DNA of 64,000 bases. Source: an uncultured Maribacter sp. Its GTDB lineage: Bacteria > Bacteroidota > Bacteroidia > Flavobacteriales > Flavobacteriaceae. The notes under the pieces are model-generated. The model searched no databases and was not told the origin of the DNA. It worked only from the letters and a program-made list of their open reading frames with translations. Positions 54,081 through 62,637 of the stretch are shown piece after piece. A program made the translations under genes and the position numbers. The stretch lies in contig CANNFY010000001.1 in assembly GCA_947504045.1 (NCBI GenBank), forward strand, positions 124,001-188,000. Reading direction: 5' to 3'. Within the stretch, counting starts at the first letter, position 1, and every line of letters begins with the position of its first letter.

Positions 54081-55190
54081 TTAGTTATTATTTTCTTTTT
54101 CGGCAAGTTCATTCCATACTTTTACTTTAGTATTTTCTTCTAATCCCGATATAATTTCTACAAATATTCCATCACTAATTCCTAGTTCTAAATCTTTACG
54201 TTCAAATTCATTATCCGCAGTTTCTATTTCTACAAATGGTTTTTCTGTTTCTTTATCAAATTGTAAAAGTGCTTCTTTAATTGCTAAAACATCTTTTTTC
54301 TCTTCTAACACAATAGCAGCATTTGCACTATAGCCAGCTCTAACATATAAGGTGTCTGTCATTACCAAATCTCCTTCAATTTTAAACTGTACTGCCCCTT
54401 CTTCTTCGGTGCCTTTAGGAGCAATAAATTTTAATTTTGCGTCAAATTTTGCTTTTTCTAAAGCTCCTAAACTAATATCTAAAGGCATACCTAGTTTTAA
54501 TTTTCCTACTTCTGCTTCATCTACTTCTCCTTCAAATATCATTTTAGACATATCTGCTATAGTAGCAATAGTAGTACCATCATTAAAATTGTTACTTTGT
54601 ATTACTTGGTTTCCTTCTTCTACCGGAATTTCTAAAACAGTACCAGAAACCGTAGCTCTAATATTTGTATTTGCAGATGAGGAACCTCCTGCAGAACCTT
54701 TTCTAATAATTTGGTAATCTGATTGAGCATTTTGTAACTCTAATTTTGCTTGATCAAATTGTAATTGCAAACTATTAAAATCTTGACTAGAGATTACCCC
54801 TTTATCAAACAAGCTTTTATTTCTATTATATTCAATTTCAACATTACGCAATGCAACATCTGCATTACGAACTCTACCTTTTGCTTGATTTAAAGATTGC
54901 TCATTAGGAACTATTTTTATTTTAGCAATAAGGTCTCCTGCTTTTACAAGAGCGCCTTCTTCTAGGTACACTTTTTCTATTATTCCTGAAATTTGAGGTT
55001 TAATTTCAATTTCATCTTCAGGTATAACTTTTCCTGTAACAATAACCTGATTTACAATATCAATTTTTTCTACTGCTTCTGTTTCATAGGCTTTTTGGGG
55101 TTTATTGTTTTTCTTTATAAAAACCGTAATTGCTCCTAAAATAGCTATTATGGCTAATGCAATTAATCCGTATTTTACATATTTGTTCAT
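54081..55190 (-). CDS. periplasmic adaptor (HlyD/MacA-like) of an efflux system (369 aa)
   Basis: Membrane fusion protein: one N-terminal helix (YGLIALAIIAILGAITVFI), then a lipoyl-like half (IKPQISGIIEKVYLEEGA), a helical hairpin (about residues 95-150), the second lipoyl half (TNIRATVSGTVLEIPVEEGN) and a beta-barrel. It bridges the ABC permeases to TolC. It starts 31 bp after the preceding permease. The MacA-like set has no nearby regulator. Confidence 0.93.
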   Translation of the reverse strand: MNKYVKYGLIALAIIAILGAITVFIKKNNKPQKAYETEAVEKIDIVNQVIVTGKVIPEDEIEIKPQISGIIEKVYLEEGALVKAGDLIAKIKIVPNEQSLNQAKGRVRNADVALRNVEIEYNRNKSLFDKGVISSQDFNSLQLQFDQAKLELQNAQSDYQIIRKGSAGGSSSANTNIRATVSGTVLEIPVEEGNQVIQSNNFNDGTTIATIADMSKMIFEGEVDEAEVGKLKLGMPLDISLGALEKAKFDAKLKFIAPKGTEEEGAVQFKIEGDLVMTDTLYVRAGYSANAAIVLEEKKDVLAIKEALLQFDKETEKPFVEIETADNEFERKDLELGISDGIFVEIISGLEENTKVKVWNELAEKENNN

Positions 55191-55221
55191 TGTAATATTG
55201 GTTTGATTGTTATATATAATT

Positions 55222-56478
55222 TTATTCTTCTCTTAAGGCCTCTATTGGTTTAATTTTTATAGCCCTATTTGCAGGAATTAATCCTATTAAAACACTTAGA
55301 CTAACCATTAGTAAAAAAGATATTAGAAATTGAGATATACTTACCATTGGATCTACAAATGGAAACTCTTCTCCTGAACCAAATTTATAGTCTAATAAAG
55401 TTAGAACACCTACTGAAATTGCAAAACCTATTAAACCTGCAAATGCAGTTAAGACTATGGCTTCTAATACAATTTGTCTTTTTACAATTTTTGGTGTTGC
55501 GCCAAGGGCTCTACGCACTCCAATTTCTTTAGTACGTTCTTTTACCGTAATTAATAAAATATTACTAATTGCAATTACACCAGCAAGTAATGTAAAAATG
55601 CCTACAAAAAAGGAAAACCCTTTTAATACCATTGTAAAGCCAGAAATGTTGTTAAAAATTTCGGACATATCAAAACTACCTATACCTCGCTCGTCTGTAG
55701 GGCTTATATCGTATTTATTTTTTAGTAATTTTTTTATCTCTTCTTCTACTATTGGAACTGGCGTATCTTTATTAACCGATATTGCCATCCAGCCCATACG
55801 GTCTCCGGAACCAAACGCTTTTTGAAAAGTTGAAAACGGTATAAATACTGCATTTTCACCATCAATATTTATATTATTATTAGGCTTATAAATGCCTACA
55901 ACTTTAAAAAACACCCCATTAATCCGAATATCTTCTCCAACAGCTTTTTCATTTTTATCAAAAAGTAGTTTAAAAGTTTCTTCTCCTATAACACACACCT
56001 TTTTAGAGTCTGTTATATCGGTTTTATTAAGAAATCTTCCTTCTACTAATTTCTTTTTTGTTATTTCATCTATTTCTGGATAGTCACCATATACTGCCGA
56101 GCCACTTGTTCTTCCTTTTCTATACACAGCAACTTTCCCTCTATGGCTACCTAATTCTATTCTTGGAGCCAACACTTCTATTTCAGGAATTTGTTCTTTT
56201 AGAATGGTTGCATCTTCAATTCTGAAATTAATTTCTCTTCCTCTTTCAAAACCTTTGTAGGGCTCCGATGTTTTTTGGCTCCAAATAAAAAGGCTATTAG
56301 ATGCTGTTCCTGCAAAAACCTTATCAAAACCATTACTCATCCCATTTGACGAACCTAAGAGTAACATTAAAATAACCATAGCAAATATTACCCCTAACAT
56401 GGTTAAAAATGTGCGAAACATATTTTTACCAAGTGTTGCAAAAACTTCTAACCATAAATCTCTATCAAATAACCACAT
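55222..56478 (-). CDS. MacB-like ABC transporter permease, copy 1 (418 aa)
   Basis: MacB/FtsX architecture: an N-terminal helix after FDRDLWLEVFATLGKNMFRT, a large periplasmic domain (about residues 50-275), three C-terminal helices with the FtsX signature ISNILLITVKERTKEIGVRR, ALGATPKIVKRQI and, at the end, GLIPANRAIKIKPIEALR. No ATPase domain is fused, so it pairs with the separate ATPase at 57.7 kb. It lies 7 bp after the second permease gene, its paralog. Confidence 0.94.
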   Translation of the reverse strand: MWLFDRDLWLEVFATLGKNMFRTFLTMLGVIFAMVILMLLLGSSNGMSNGFDKVFAGTASNSLFIWSQKTSEPYKGFERGREINFRIEDATILKEQIPEIEVLAPRIELGSHRGKVAVYRKGRTSGSAVYGDYPEIDEITKKKLVEGRFLNKTDITDSKKVCVIGEETFKLLFDKNEKAVGEDIRINGVFFKVVGIYKPNNNINIDGENAVFIPFSTFQKAFGSGDRMGWMAISVNKDTPVPIVEEEIKKLLKNKYDISPTDERGIGSFDMSEIFNNISGFTMVLKGFSFFVGIFTLLAGVIAISNILLITVKERTKEIGVRRALGATPKIVKRQIVLEAIVLTAFAGLIGFAISVGVLTLLDYKFGSGEEFPFVDPMVSISQFLISFLLMVSLSVLIGLIPANRAIKIKPIEALREE

Positions 56479-56485
56479 AATTTAA

Positions 56486-57718
56486 TTATTTATCGTCTCT
56501 TAAAGCTACAATTGGTTTAATATTGGCCGCTTTCATAGCTGGTATCAGCCCCGCTAAAAGCCCTGCAACAATTAAAATAATAGTAGCCGTTAACACTATA
56601 GTAAAACTTACTGAAGGGTTTGTAAAAGCAGGAGACTGTATTGCCGGACCAACTAAAGCTAAAATACTTGTTGCAAAAAAAAGACCTATAAAACCCGATA
56701 GTGTAGTTATAAAAACAGACTCTAACAAAACCAATTTCATAATCTGACTTGGAACCGCGCCTAGTGCCTTACGAATACCTATTTCTTTAGTTCGTTCTTT
56801 TATTATAAAAACCATTATATTACCAATACCAACTATACCAGCTATTAATATTAAAATACCAACTGCAATACCTATCCAGGATAATACGCTTGTAAAGCTA
56901 CTAATGTCAGAAAATGCTTCCGCATAATTCCAAATTCGTATACCAGATTGGTCTTCAGGAGATATCTTGTGCCTTCTTTTTAATATATTTTCTAACCGAG
57001 TAGAAAACTCAAGAGCTTTAGTTAAGTTATAAGTTGGGTTGTAGGTAAGTACAATACCATCTATATTATCTGTATTACTATATATTTTTTGATATGTGGT
57101 AATTGGCGCATAAATTTTTCTTTCAGCATTATCATCTCCTTCATCAGTAAAAATTCCTATAACTTTAAAAGGCAACTTATTAAAAATAACAAACTCTCCT
57201 ATTGGGCTGTTTTCTTTAAATAAGTCTTCTGCTACTTTACGCCCTATTACAGCAACCTTAGATCCAGAAAGAATATCGTTACTATTAATAAATCTTCCAG
57301 CTGTAATAATTGTTTTTTCTATAATTTGATGGTCTGGATGTACCGCTTGAACTTGATAACTTCCTGTTTCTCCCTTATAACTTGCCGATGTATTACGATA
57401 CATACGGGCACTAATATATTCATAGTCTTTTTTAAAACTCTTTTTAATATACGCTACATCGTTATTCTTTAACTGAATTTTTCTTTCTTTTTCAAAACCT
57501 GCATAAGCTTTTGAGGTAACTCCGGTTCTAATAAAGATTGAATTTGTAGCATCATCATTAAACTGACTATAAAATCCATTTTGCATTCCATTTACAGAAG
57601 CCAACAACATTACCAAAATAAATATACCCCAGCCAACAGAAAAACCAGTTAAAAAAGTACGCAACTTATTACTCTTTATACTATGAAAAATTTCTTGCCA
57701 AATATCTCTATCAAACAT
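56486..57718 (-). CDS. MacB-like ABC transporter permease, copy 2 (410 aa)
   Basis: Paralog of the next gene with the same plan: FDRDIWQEIFHSIKSNKLRT, a periplasmic domain, FIIKERTKEIGIRKALGAVP and a closing GLIPAMKAANIKPIVALRDD. The two differ widely in the periplasmic domain but share matched ends. Likely they form a heterodimer. The gene starts inside the end of the ATPase gene (8-bp overlap). Confidence 0.94.
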   Translation of the reverse strand: MFDRDIWQEIFHSIKSNKLRTFLTGFSVGWGIFILVMLLASVNGMQNGFYSQFNDDATNSIFIRTGVTSKAYAGFEKERKIQLKNNDVAYIKKSFKKDYEYISARMYRNTSASYKGETGSYQVQAVHPDHQIIEKTIITAGRFINSNDILSGSKVAVIGRKVAEDLFKENSPIGEFVIFNKLPFKVIGIFTDEGDDNAERKIYAPITTYQKIYSNTDNIDGIVLTYNPTYNLTKALEFSTRLENILKRRHKISPEDQSGIRIWNYAEAFSDISSFTSVLSWIGIAVGILILIAGIVGIGNIMVFIIKERTKEIGIRKALGAVPSQIMKLVLLESVFITTLSGFIGLFFATSILALVGPAIQSPAFTNPSVSFTIVLTATIILIVAGLLAGLIPAMKAANIKPIVALRDDK

Positions 57719-58412
57719 ATTTCTCTGCCCTAACTTGTTCTACGTTTTTGTCTTCTATAATAACACCATCTTTTAAATGTACAATGCGTTTACACATAGT
57801 AGCAATGTCTGGCTCGTGGGTAACAATAAGAATAGTATTTCCGGCATCATTAATTTTTTGAATAAGGTCCATTACCTCATATGACGTTTTACTATCTAAT
57901 GCTCCTGTTGGCTCATCTGCCAATAAAACTTTAGGTTCTGCAGCCAACGCTCTTGCAATTGCCACACGTTGTTTTTGACCTCCAGAAAGCTCACTAGGCA
58001 AATGGCTTGCCCATTGTTTAAGCCCTACTTGTTCTAAATATTTTAATGCTTTTTCTTGGCGTTCTTTTCGGCCAACCTTTTGGTAGTATAATGGAAGTGC
58101 TACATTTTCCATAGCACTTTTGTAGTTTATTAAATTAAAAGACTGAAAAACGAATCCTAAGAATTTATTTCGGTATTGAGCTGCTTTAGTTTCGTTTAAA
58201 TTTTTAATTGGCACATTATCTAACTCATAAGAACCTTTATCTAACTCATCTAACATACCTAATATATTAAGTAATGTTGATTTTCCAGAACCAGAAGAAC
58301 CCATAATTGCTACTAACTCTCCTTCTTTTACTGAAAAATTAATCCCCTTTAATACGTGTAGTGAGTTACTACCCATTTTATAAGATTTGTGTAAATCTTT
58401 TATTTCTATCAT
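57711..58412 (-). CDS. ABC transporter ATP-binding protein, MacB/LolD type (233 aa)
   Basis: ATPase of the exporter. Walker A GSSGSGKSTLLN (about residues 38-49), ABC signature LSGGQKQRVAIARALA, Walker B VLLADEPTGALD, and H-loop VTHEPDI. 233 aa, single NBD. First gene of the operon ATPase-permease-permease-adaptor-TolC (all minus strand). Confidence 0.97.
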   Translation of the reverse strand: MIEIKDLHKSYKMGSNSLHVLKGINFSVKEGELVAIMGSSGSGKSTLLNILGMLDELDKGSYELDNVPIKNLNETKAAQYRNKFLGFVFQSFNLINYKSAMENVALPLYYQKVGRKERQEKALKYLEQVGLKQWASHLPSELSGGQKQRVAIARALAAEPKVLLADEPTGALDSKTSYEVMDLIQKINDAGNTILIVTHEPDIATMCKRIVHLKDGVIIEDKNVEQVRAEKYV

Positions 58413-58937
58413 GGTGGTTGGTTTGTTATTTATTTTAAAAAGAACATGAACTAGATGACTATTAGACTTGTAAGTTCTTTATTTGTTACAAGTTTTAATC
58501 TAAATATTTTGTTAAAATATTTTTTCCTGTAGTACTCCTTTAAAAAATATGCAACCTAATACCGCATCAAATAAATTACTTTCCAAATATTCAATACAAA
58601 TTTCTAATAGTAAGTTGCGTTAAGGGTTTTCTATTTTATTGTTTCAACAACATAGCAAAGCCCAAACACTTGTAGCTGTGTCTTTTTAATACTCTGTAGC
58701 AATCCATTTTGCATACCGAATTAAAATCCTAAAAGAAGATTAGAATAAAAATTCAGATGCTTTAAAAAGCCTTGCTAGGAAAGCTCACCGTTTATAATGA
58801 TAGTATTAAAAGTTTCTTACCATTCTTCAATACCAAATATAGGTTGGTTTTGGTTGATGAATACAACACATATGCATCGTGCAATAGTATAAGAGAATAA
58901 ATTGATACCGTAAAAAGGCATTAAAATAAAAAAAGGT
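58413..58937. other. 525-bp stretch without a recognisable gene
   Basis: Lies upstream of the exporter operon and downstream of the oxidase cluster. No frame here is long, and none carries a recognised motif. The longest piece I noticed is a plus-strand frame from about 58766, opening after a stop, with the run KSFLPFFNTKYRLVLVDEY, ending at a stop near 58895. It has no start in place. I found no exact TAnnTTTG element on either strand. It must hold the operon's promoter and may contain decayed coding sequence. Confidence 0.5.
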
Positions 58938-59147
58938 TTATTTCATTTTTTTATAGATAAAATAAAATACTCCACCTACTAATATATAAGGTATTGCCAT
59001 AAGGTACACAATGCCATTATTAACCCCTTCGGCTGTTGTTGTATTTTCCCCGCTTTCTAGCACTGCTCTACACATAGCGCATTGCGCCTGTAAAAGCTCA
59101 GGAGCTAAAATTAGCAGCAAAAACAAAACCAAACCTACCTTTTTCAT
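58938..59147 (-). CDS. small membrane protein with CxxC at the mature N-terminus (69 aa)
   Basis: Signal peptide (GLVLFLLLILAPELLQAQ), then C23-A-M-C26 straight after the expected cleavage site, a linker (ESGENTTTAEG) and one helix (IVYLMAIPYILVGGVFYFIY). The cysteines would face the periplasm. It ends the oxidase-linked run behind DUF420 and SCO, so a role in copper or cofactor delivery to the oxidase is plausible. I do not recognise a named family. Confidence 0.75.
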   Translation of the reverse strand: MKKVGLVLFLLLILAPELLQAQCAMCRAVLESGENTTTAEGVNNGIVYLMAIPYILVGGVFYFIYKKMK

Positions 59148-59159
59148 TCTATATCTTTT

Positions 59160-59699
59160 TTAAATATGTGTGTAGTAAGGAGAAATCATAAAGTAAACAA
59201 CTACACCTGTAATTGCAACATACAACCATATAGGAAATGTGATTTTTGCAATTTTCCTATGTGCTTTAAAGTCTTCTAAATAGGCTTTTGCATAAGTGCG
59301 CAATACTAATGGTATTATTGCAATAGAAAGTATTATATGCGTAATTAAAATAAAATAATACACATATTTTATAACCCCTTCTCCTCCAAAAGATGTGGAA
59401 TCTGAAGTCATGTGATATCCAATATACATTAAAAGAAATAAAAGAGACAAGCCAATACAAGTACTCATTAAGTTTTGATGTAATTTTCTATTTCCATTTT
59501 TAATAGCCCAAACTGCAATTATTAACAAAACAGCGGTTAACCCATTTATACCCGCATATATAGGTGGTAAAAATGAAAGTGGTTTTACATTAGGAATTTT
59601 AACCCCAAAAAGTATAGCTACTACAATAGGCACTGCAATAGAAATAATGGTAATAATTTTATTAAATTGTTTTTCTTTATTGGTAATTGTATTTGTCAT
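59160..59699 (-). CDS. DUF420-family membrane protein (179 aa)
   Basis: Five predicted helices; signature parts are FLPPIYAGINGLTAVLLIIAV, the conserved His in GNRKLHQNLM and HIILSIAIIPLVLRTYAKA. DUF420 proteins (CtaM-like) accompany cytochrome oxidase genes in Bacteroidota and Bacilli, where CtaM is needed for aa3-type oxidase activity. It lies 3 bp after the SCO gene and 12 bp before the small CxxC protein. Confidence 0.9.
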   Translation of the reverse strand: MTNTITNKEKQFNKIITIISIAVPIVVAILFGVKIPNVKPLSFLPPIYAGINGLTAVLLIIAVWAIKNGNRKLHQNLMSTCIGLSLLFLLMYIGYHMTSDSTSFGGEGVIKYVYYFILITHIILSIAIIPLVLRTYAKAYLEDFKAHRKIAKITFPIWLYVAITGVVVYFMISPYYTHI

Positions 59700-59702
59700 T
59701 TT

Positions 59703-60410
59703 TTATTCTGCTAATAGTTTTTTTATATCCTCTTTTAAAATAGAAATTTGTTCTTTTTCACCTTCAGTATTTTTTCCTTGCTCTTCGGTAATTGCTCCTC
59801 TATAATATATTATAGGATTATTTTCCGGACCTAACCTAGAACGTATAAAACCGTTTTTATCTATTAAAGCAAACATACCTGAGTGTTCAAAACCACCAGC
59901 AACTTCATCATTTTCTTGAGCAAAAATATAAAAGCCTTTATTTGCTAACTCATAAATATCATCTCTACTACCTGTAAGAAAGTGCCAATCTAAATTAGTA
60001 ACACCATGTTTTTCTGCATATGCTTTTAAAACCATAGGAGTATCATGTTCAGGATTGATGGTTATAGATGCCACCCCAAAGTTTTTAAAATCTTTAAATT
60101 CTTCTTGTAACTCTACAAGATTTTTATTCATTACTCTACAAATAGAAGGACAGGTTGTAAAAAAAAACTCCACCACATAAACTTTTCCTAAATAATCTTT
60201 ATTTGTTATAAGTAAACTATCTTGATTAATAAATGAAAAATCTGGCACTTTCCTATGTTTCCCATTAACATCTATATAAGCCAAACGGCTCATTCTGTCA
60301 TTATCTACAATAGTGTTATTTTGTATTCTATCTATTATTCTAGGAATAAAAATTATTCCAAAAACTAGTATTACTAAAGAAACCCAAACGTATGTATAAT
60401 TTTTTTTCAT
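59703..60410 (-). CDS. SCO-family copper chaperone (235 aa)
   Basis: SCO1/SenC family: inserts copper into the CuA site of oxidase subunit II. One N-terminal helix, thioredoxin fold, and the copper motif FFTTCPSICRVMNKN (CxxxC). The conserved His partner is in FEHSGMFALIDKNG. It is full length. It starts 5 bp after a Cys-less SCO-like gene. Confidence 0.95.
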   Translation of the reverse strand: MKKNYTYVWVSLVILVFGIIFIPRIIDRIQNNTIVDNDRMSRLAYIDVNGKHRKVPDFSFINQDSLLITNKDYLGKVYVVEFFFTTCPSICRVMNKNLVELQEEFKDFKNFGVASITINPEHDTPMVLKAYAEKHGVTNLDWHFLTGSRDDIYELANKGFYIFAQENDEVAGGFEHSGMFALIDKNGFIRSRLGPENNPIIYYRGAITEEQGKNTEGEKEQISILKEDIKKLLAE

Positions 60411-60415
60411 AATTA

Positions 60416-61042
60416 CTATCTATTTGCAGCATTCTTTTTTAAAGCCATACGGTATTCTGCTAAAATAATTTTTACATCGTCTTCCATCTTATTGTTTAGC
60501 TCTGCAACTGAATTAGCATTAAAACCATACTTAGTTCCTTCATCCTCATCTGAGGTTCTTCCTCTTAGGTTTTTATCTTTATCCACTATAAAAACGTATG
60601 GAGTAGAGTTATTTGCATCTAACTTAAGATTCGTTTTTAGACTATTAAATATAGATTGTACTTCTTTTTCTTCTGCAAAAACAAAATGCCACTTATCTAC
60701 ATTTACCAAACCGCCTAATTCTTTTTTAAGCTCATTTACTTTATCCTCTACTCCTTTAGGAACAATCATTACAAATTGAAAATCTTTAAACTCAAAAAAT
60801 TGCTTATATATTTTCTGGTTTAAATTAAATGCAGCTCCTTTTTTAACTTCTACATTACTGCCTAAAAAACCTAAAACAGATATCTTATTTTCTAAAGTTA
60901 CTTCTGTATTTAGAAAAGAAATATCGTTAATATTTTTTGTAAGAATTGGTAATTTACCAAAGTTATTAACTCCGGATGCAAAAAAAAGATACGCTACAAC
61001 AGGAAGAATAAAAAGAACTATTAAGACAAAAGCTTTTTTCAT
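60416..61042 (-). CDS. Cys-less SCO/thioredoxin-like membrane-anchored protein (208 aa)
   Basis: An N-terminal helix (FVLIVLFILPVVAYLFFA) is followed by a domain that follows the SCO pattern: ISVLGFLGSNVEV where SCO has its CxxxC strand, FQFVMIVPKG, and TPYVFIVDKDKNLRGR, which parallels the SCO stretch FALIDKNGFIRSR. There is no cysteine in the whole chain, so no redox or copper CxxxC is possible. It may be a structural partner of SCO; function unknown. ATG 61042 chosen, with a -7 element 24 bp upstream. Confidence 0.75.
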   Translation of the reverse strand: MKKAFVLIVLFILPVVAYLFFASGVNNFGKLPILTKNINDISFLNTEVTLENKISVLGFLGSNVEVKKGAAFNLNQKIYKQFFEFKDFQFVMIVPKGVEDKVNELKKELGGLVNVDKWHFVFAEEKEVQSIFNSLKTNLKLDANNSTPYVFIVDKDKNLRGRTSDEDEGTKYGFNANSVAELNNKMEDDVKIILAEYRMALKKNAANR

Positions 61043-61066
61043 ATACGTGACTATAAAACAACTTTG

Positions 61067-61074
61067 CAAAAATA
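61067..61074 (-). promoter_or_regulatory. -7 element for the SCO-like/SCO/DUF420 run
   Basis: TATTTTTG on the minus strand, exact TAnnTTTG, 24 bp before the ATG at 61042 and directly after the oxidase terminator. Confidence 0.6.
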
Positions 61075-61103
61075 AAAAAGACGGTGATTAAACCGTCTTT
61101 TTT
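61074..61103 (-). terminator. terminator after the oxidase structural genes
   Basis: AAAAAAGACGGT pairs with ACCGTCTTTTTT around GATTAA. It separates the subunit IV gene from the SCO-like run; its last base is also the edge of the next promoter element. Confidence 0.87.
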
Positions 61104-61124
61104 ATTGTTAATTCTATTTGTGTT

Positions 61125-61508
61125 TTAGAAGTTCCAAGTAATAAAACCATCTTTATAAACTTCATAAATATAATCTGCCTCTGTTAACAATATAAATGTT
61201 AAATAAATAACTAAAAATATAGGTGTCCAGACTAAAGATCTTCTAAAAGCAGATTTTTCATCTCTTAAATGCATAAAATCCCATGCTATATAATATGCTT
61301 TAACTAAAGTTAAAATAATGAATATCCAGTTTAATAGTTTCATTCCTAAGAAATAACTATCTGTAAGAGATTCTGGCTTTATAATACCTAAAATAACTTC
61401 TACCGCAGTAACAAGAGATAAAAATATAAGTACTCCCCAAATTTTTTGGGTATTATTTTTAAATTTTAGTAAACCTCTAAAAATTTCTAATTTGTGTTCG
61501 TGTGCCAT
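61125..61508 (-). CDS. cytochrome c oxidase subunit IV family protein (127 aa)
   Basis: Three helices (IWGVLIFLSLVTAVEVILGI, LLNWIFIILTLVKAYYIAW, VWTPIFLVIYLTFILLTEAD) with the AYYIAWDFMHLRDEKSAFR loop that marks the COX4_pro group in Bacteroidota. Small accessory subunit of the heme-copper oxidase. It lies 55 bp after subunit III. Confidence 0.93.
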   Translation of the reverse strand: MAHEHKLEIFRGLLKFKNNTQKIWGVLIFLSLVTAVEVILGIIKPESLTDSYFLGMKLLNWIFIILTLVKAYYIAWDFMHLRDEKSAFRRSLVWTPIFLVIYLTFILLTEADYIYEVYKDGFITWNF

Positions 61509-61563
61509 TATCTATGCTTTTAAATTTCAAAAAAAAAATTGAAATGTATCTTTTTATATTTTA

Positions 61564-62538
61564 TTAAACTAAGTAGAAGAATGTAAATACAAATACCCAC
61601 ACTAAATCTACAAAGTGCCAGTATAAACCAACCTTTTCTACCATTTCATAGTGTCCTCTTCGCTCATAAGTACCTATAACCACATTAAAGAAAATAATTA
61701 GGTTTATAACCACACCTGATAATACGTGAAAACCATGAAATCCTGTAATAAAGAAAAAGAAGTCTCCAAATAATCTACTACCATACTCATTATGTATAAG
61801 ATTAGCTCCTTCTACAACTTGTGTTGCACTTTTTAACTTACGTAAAGATTCTTCTCTAGAAAGAATTGTTTTATGCCCTTCCTCATTTATAGTCTCGGTA
61901 CGGACTAATATATTCGGGTTTGCTTTAAATCCTTTTACAACCTCATTTACAGAAAAGCTTGGTCTATAACCTTCATCGTAAAACCAAATTCCATTTTTAT
62001 TTTCGTGCGCTACTCTGTCACCAGGTATAGCAATAGCAAAATCTCTTAAGGCAGCTCTTTCTCCTGAGTCTGCTTTAACAAATTGTAATATTCTTCCACC
62101 TTTAGTTTCTACCGCACCATTATCTCCTTTTATAAAGGTATTCCATTCCCATGCTTGCGACCCTACAAAAATAGCACCACCAATAACTGTTAAAAACATG
62201 TACCAGATTACTTTATTTTTTTGCATTTTATGACCAGCATCTACGGCAAGTACCATAGTTACAGAAGACATAATTAAAATAAAGGTCATTAACGCTACAT
62301 ATATCATAGGATAACTACCATGTGTAAATGGAACGTGTGTAAAAACCTCATCTGCAATTGGCCAAGTTTCTATAAACTTAAATCTAGAAAAACCATATGC
62401 TGCAAGAAAACCAGAAAATGTTAAAGCATCTGAAACTAGGAAAAACCACATCATCATTTTACCATAACTGGCTCCTAATGGTTGGCTATCACCACCACCC
62501 CATGTATTCTCTTTTGTACTTGTTAGTGTAGAATTCAT
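61564..62538 (-). CDS. cytochrome c oxidase subunit III with periplasm-sized insert (324 aa)
   Basis: Seven-helix subunit III: MMMWFFLVSDALTFSGFLAA, the WEWN... helix end, FHGFHVLSGVVINLIIFFNV and GLYWHFVDLVWVFVFTFFYL. Between helices, about residues 128-235 form a hydrophilic insertion (KGDNGAVETKGGRI through VVEGANLIHNEYGS) absent from the 193-aa neighbour. It stabilises proton pumping by subunit I. Part of the caa3-type cluster. Confidence 0.94.
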   Translation of the reverse strand: MNSTLTSTKENTWGGGDSQPLGASYGKMMMWFFLVSDALTFSGFLAAYGFSRFKFIETWPIADEVFTHVPFTHGSYPMIYVALMTFILIMSSVTMVLAVDAGHKMQKNKVIWYMFLTVIGGAIFVGSQAWEWNTFIKGDNGAVETKGGRILQFVKADSGERAALRDFAIAIPGDRVAHENKNGIWFYDEGYRPSFSVNEVVKGFKANPNILVRTETINEEGHKTILSREESLRKLKSATQVVEGANLIHNEYGSRLFGDFFFFITGFHGFHVLSGVVINLIIFFNVVIGTYERRGHYEMVEKVGLYWHFVDLVWVFVFTFFYLV

Positions 62539-62637
62539 AAAAAGATTACTAATTTATTAGAATTTTGAGCAAAAATACTTTTTTTTTCTTCTTTAGAAAA
62601 ACCGAATACCTATCAAAACTCACTTTATTTAAAAATA

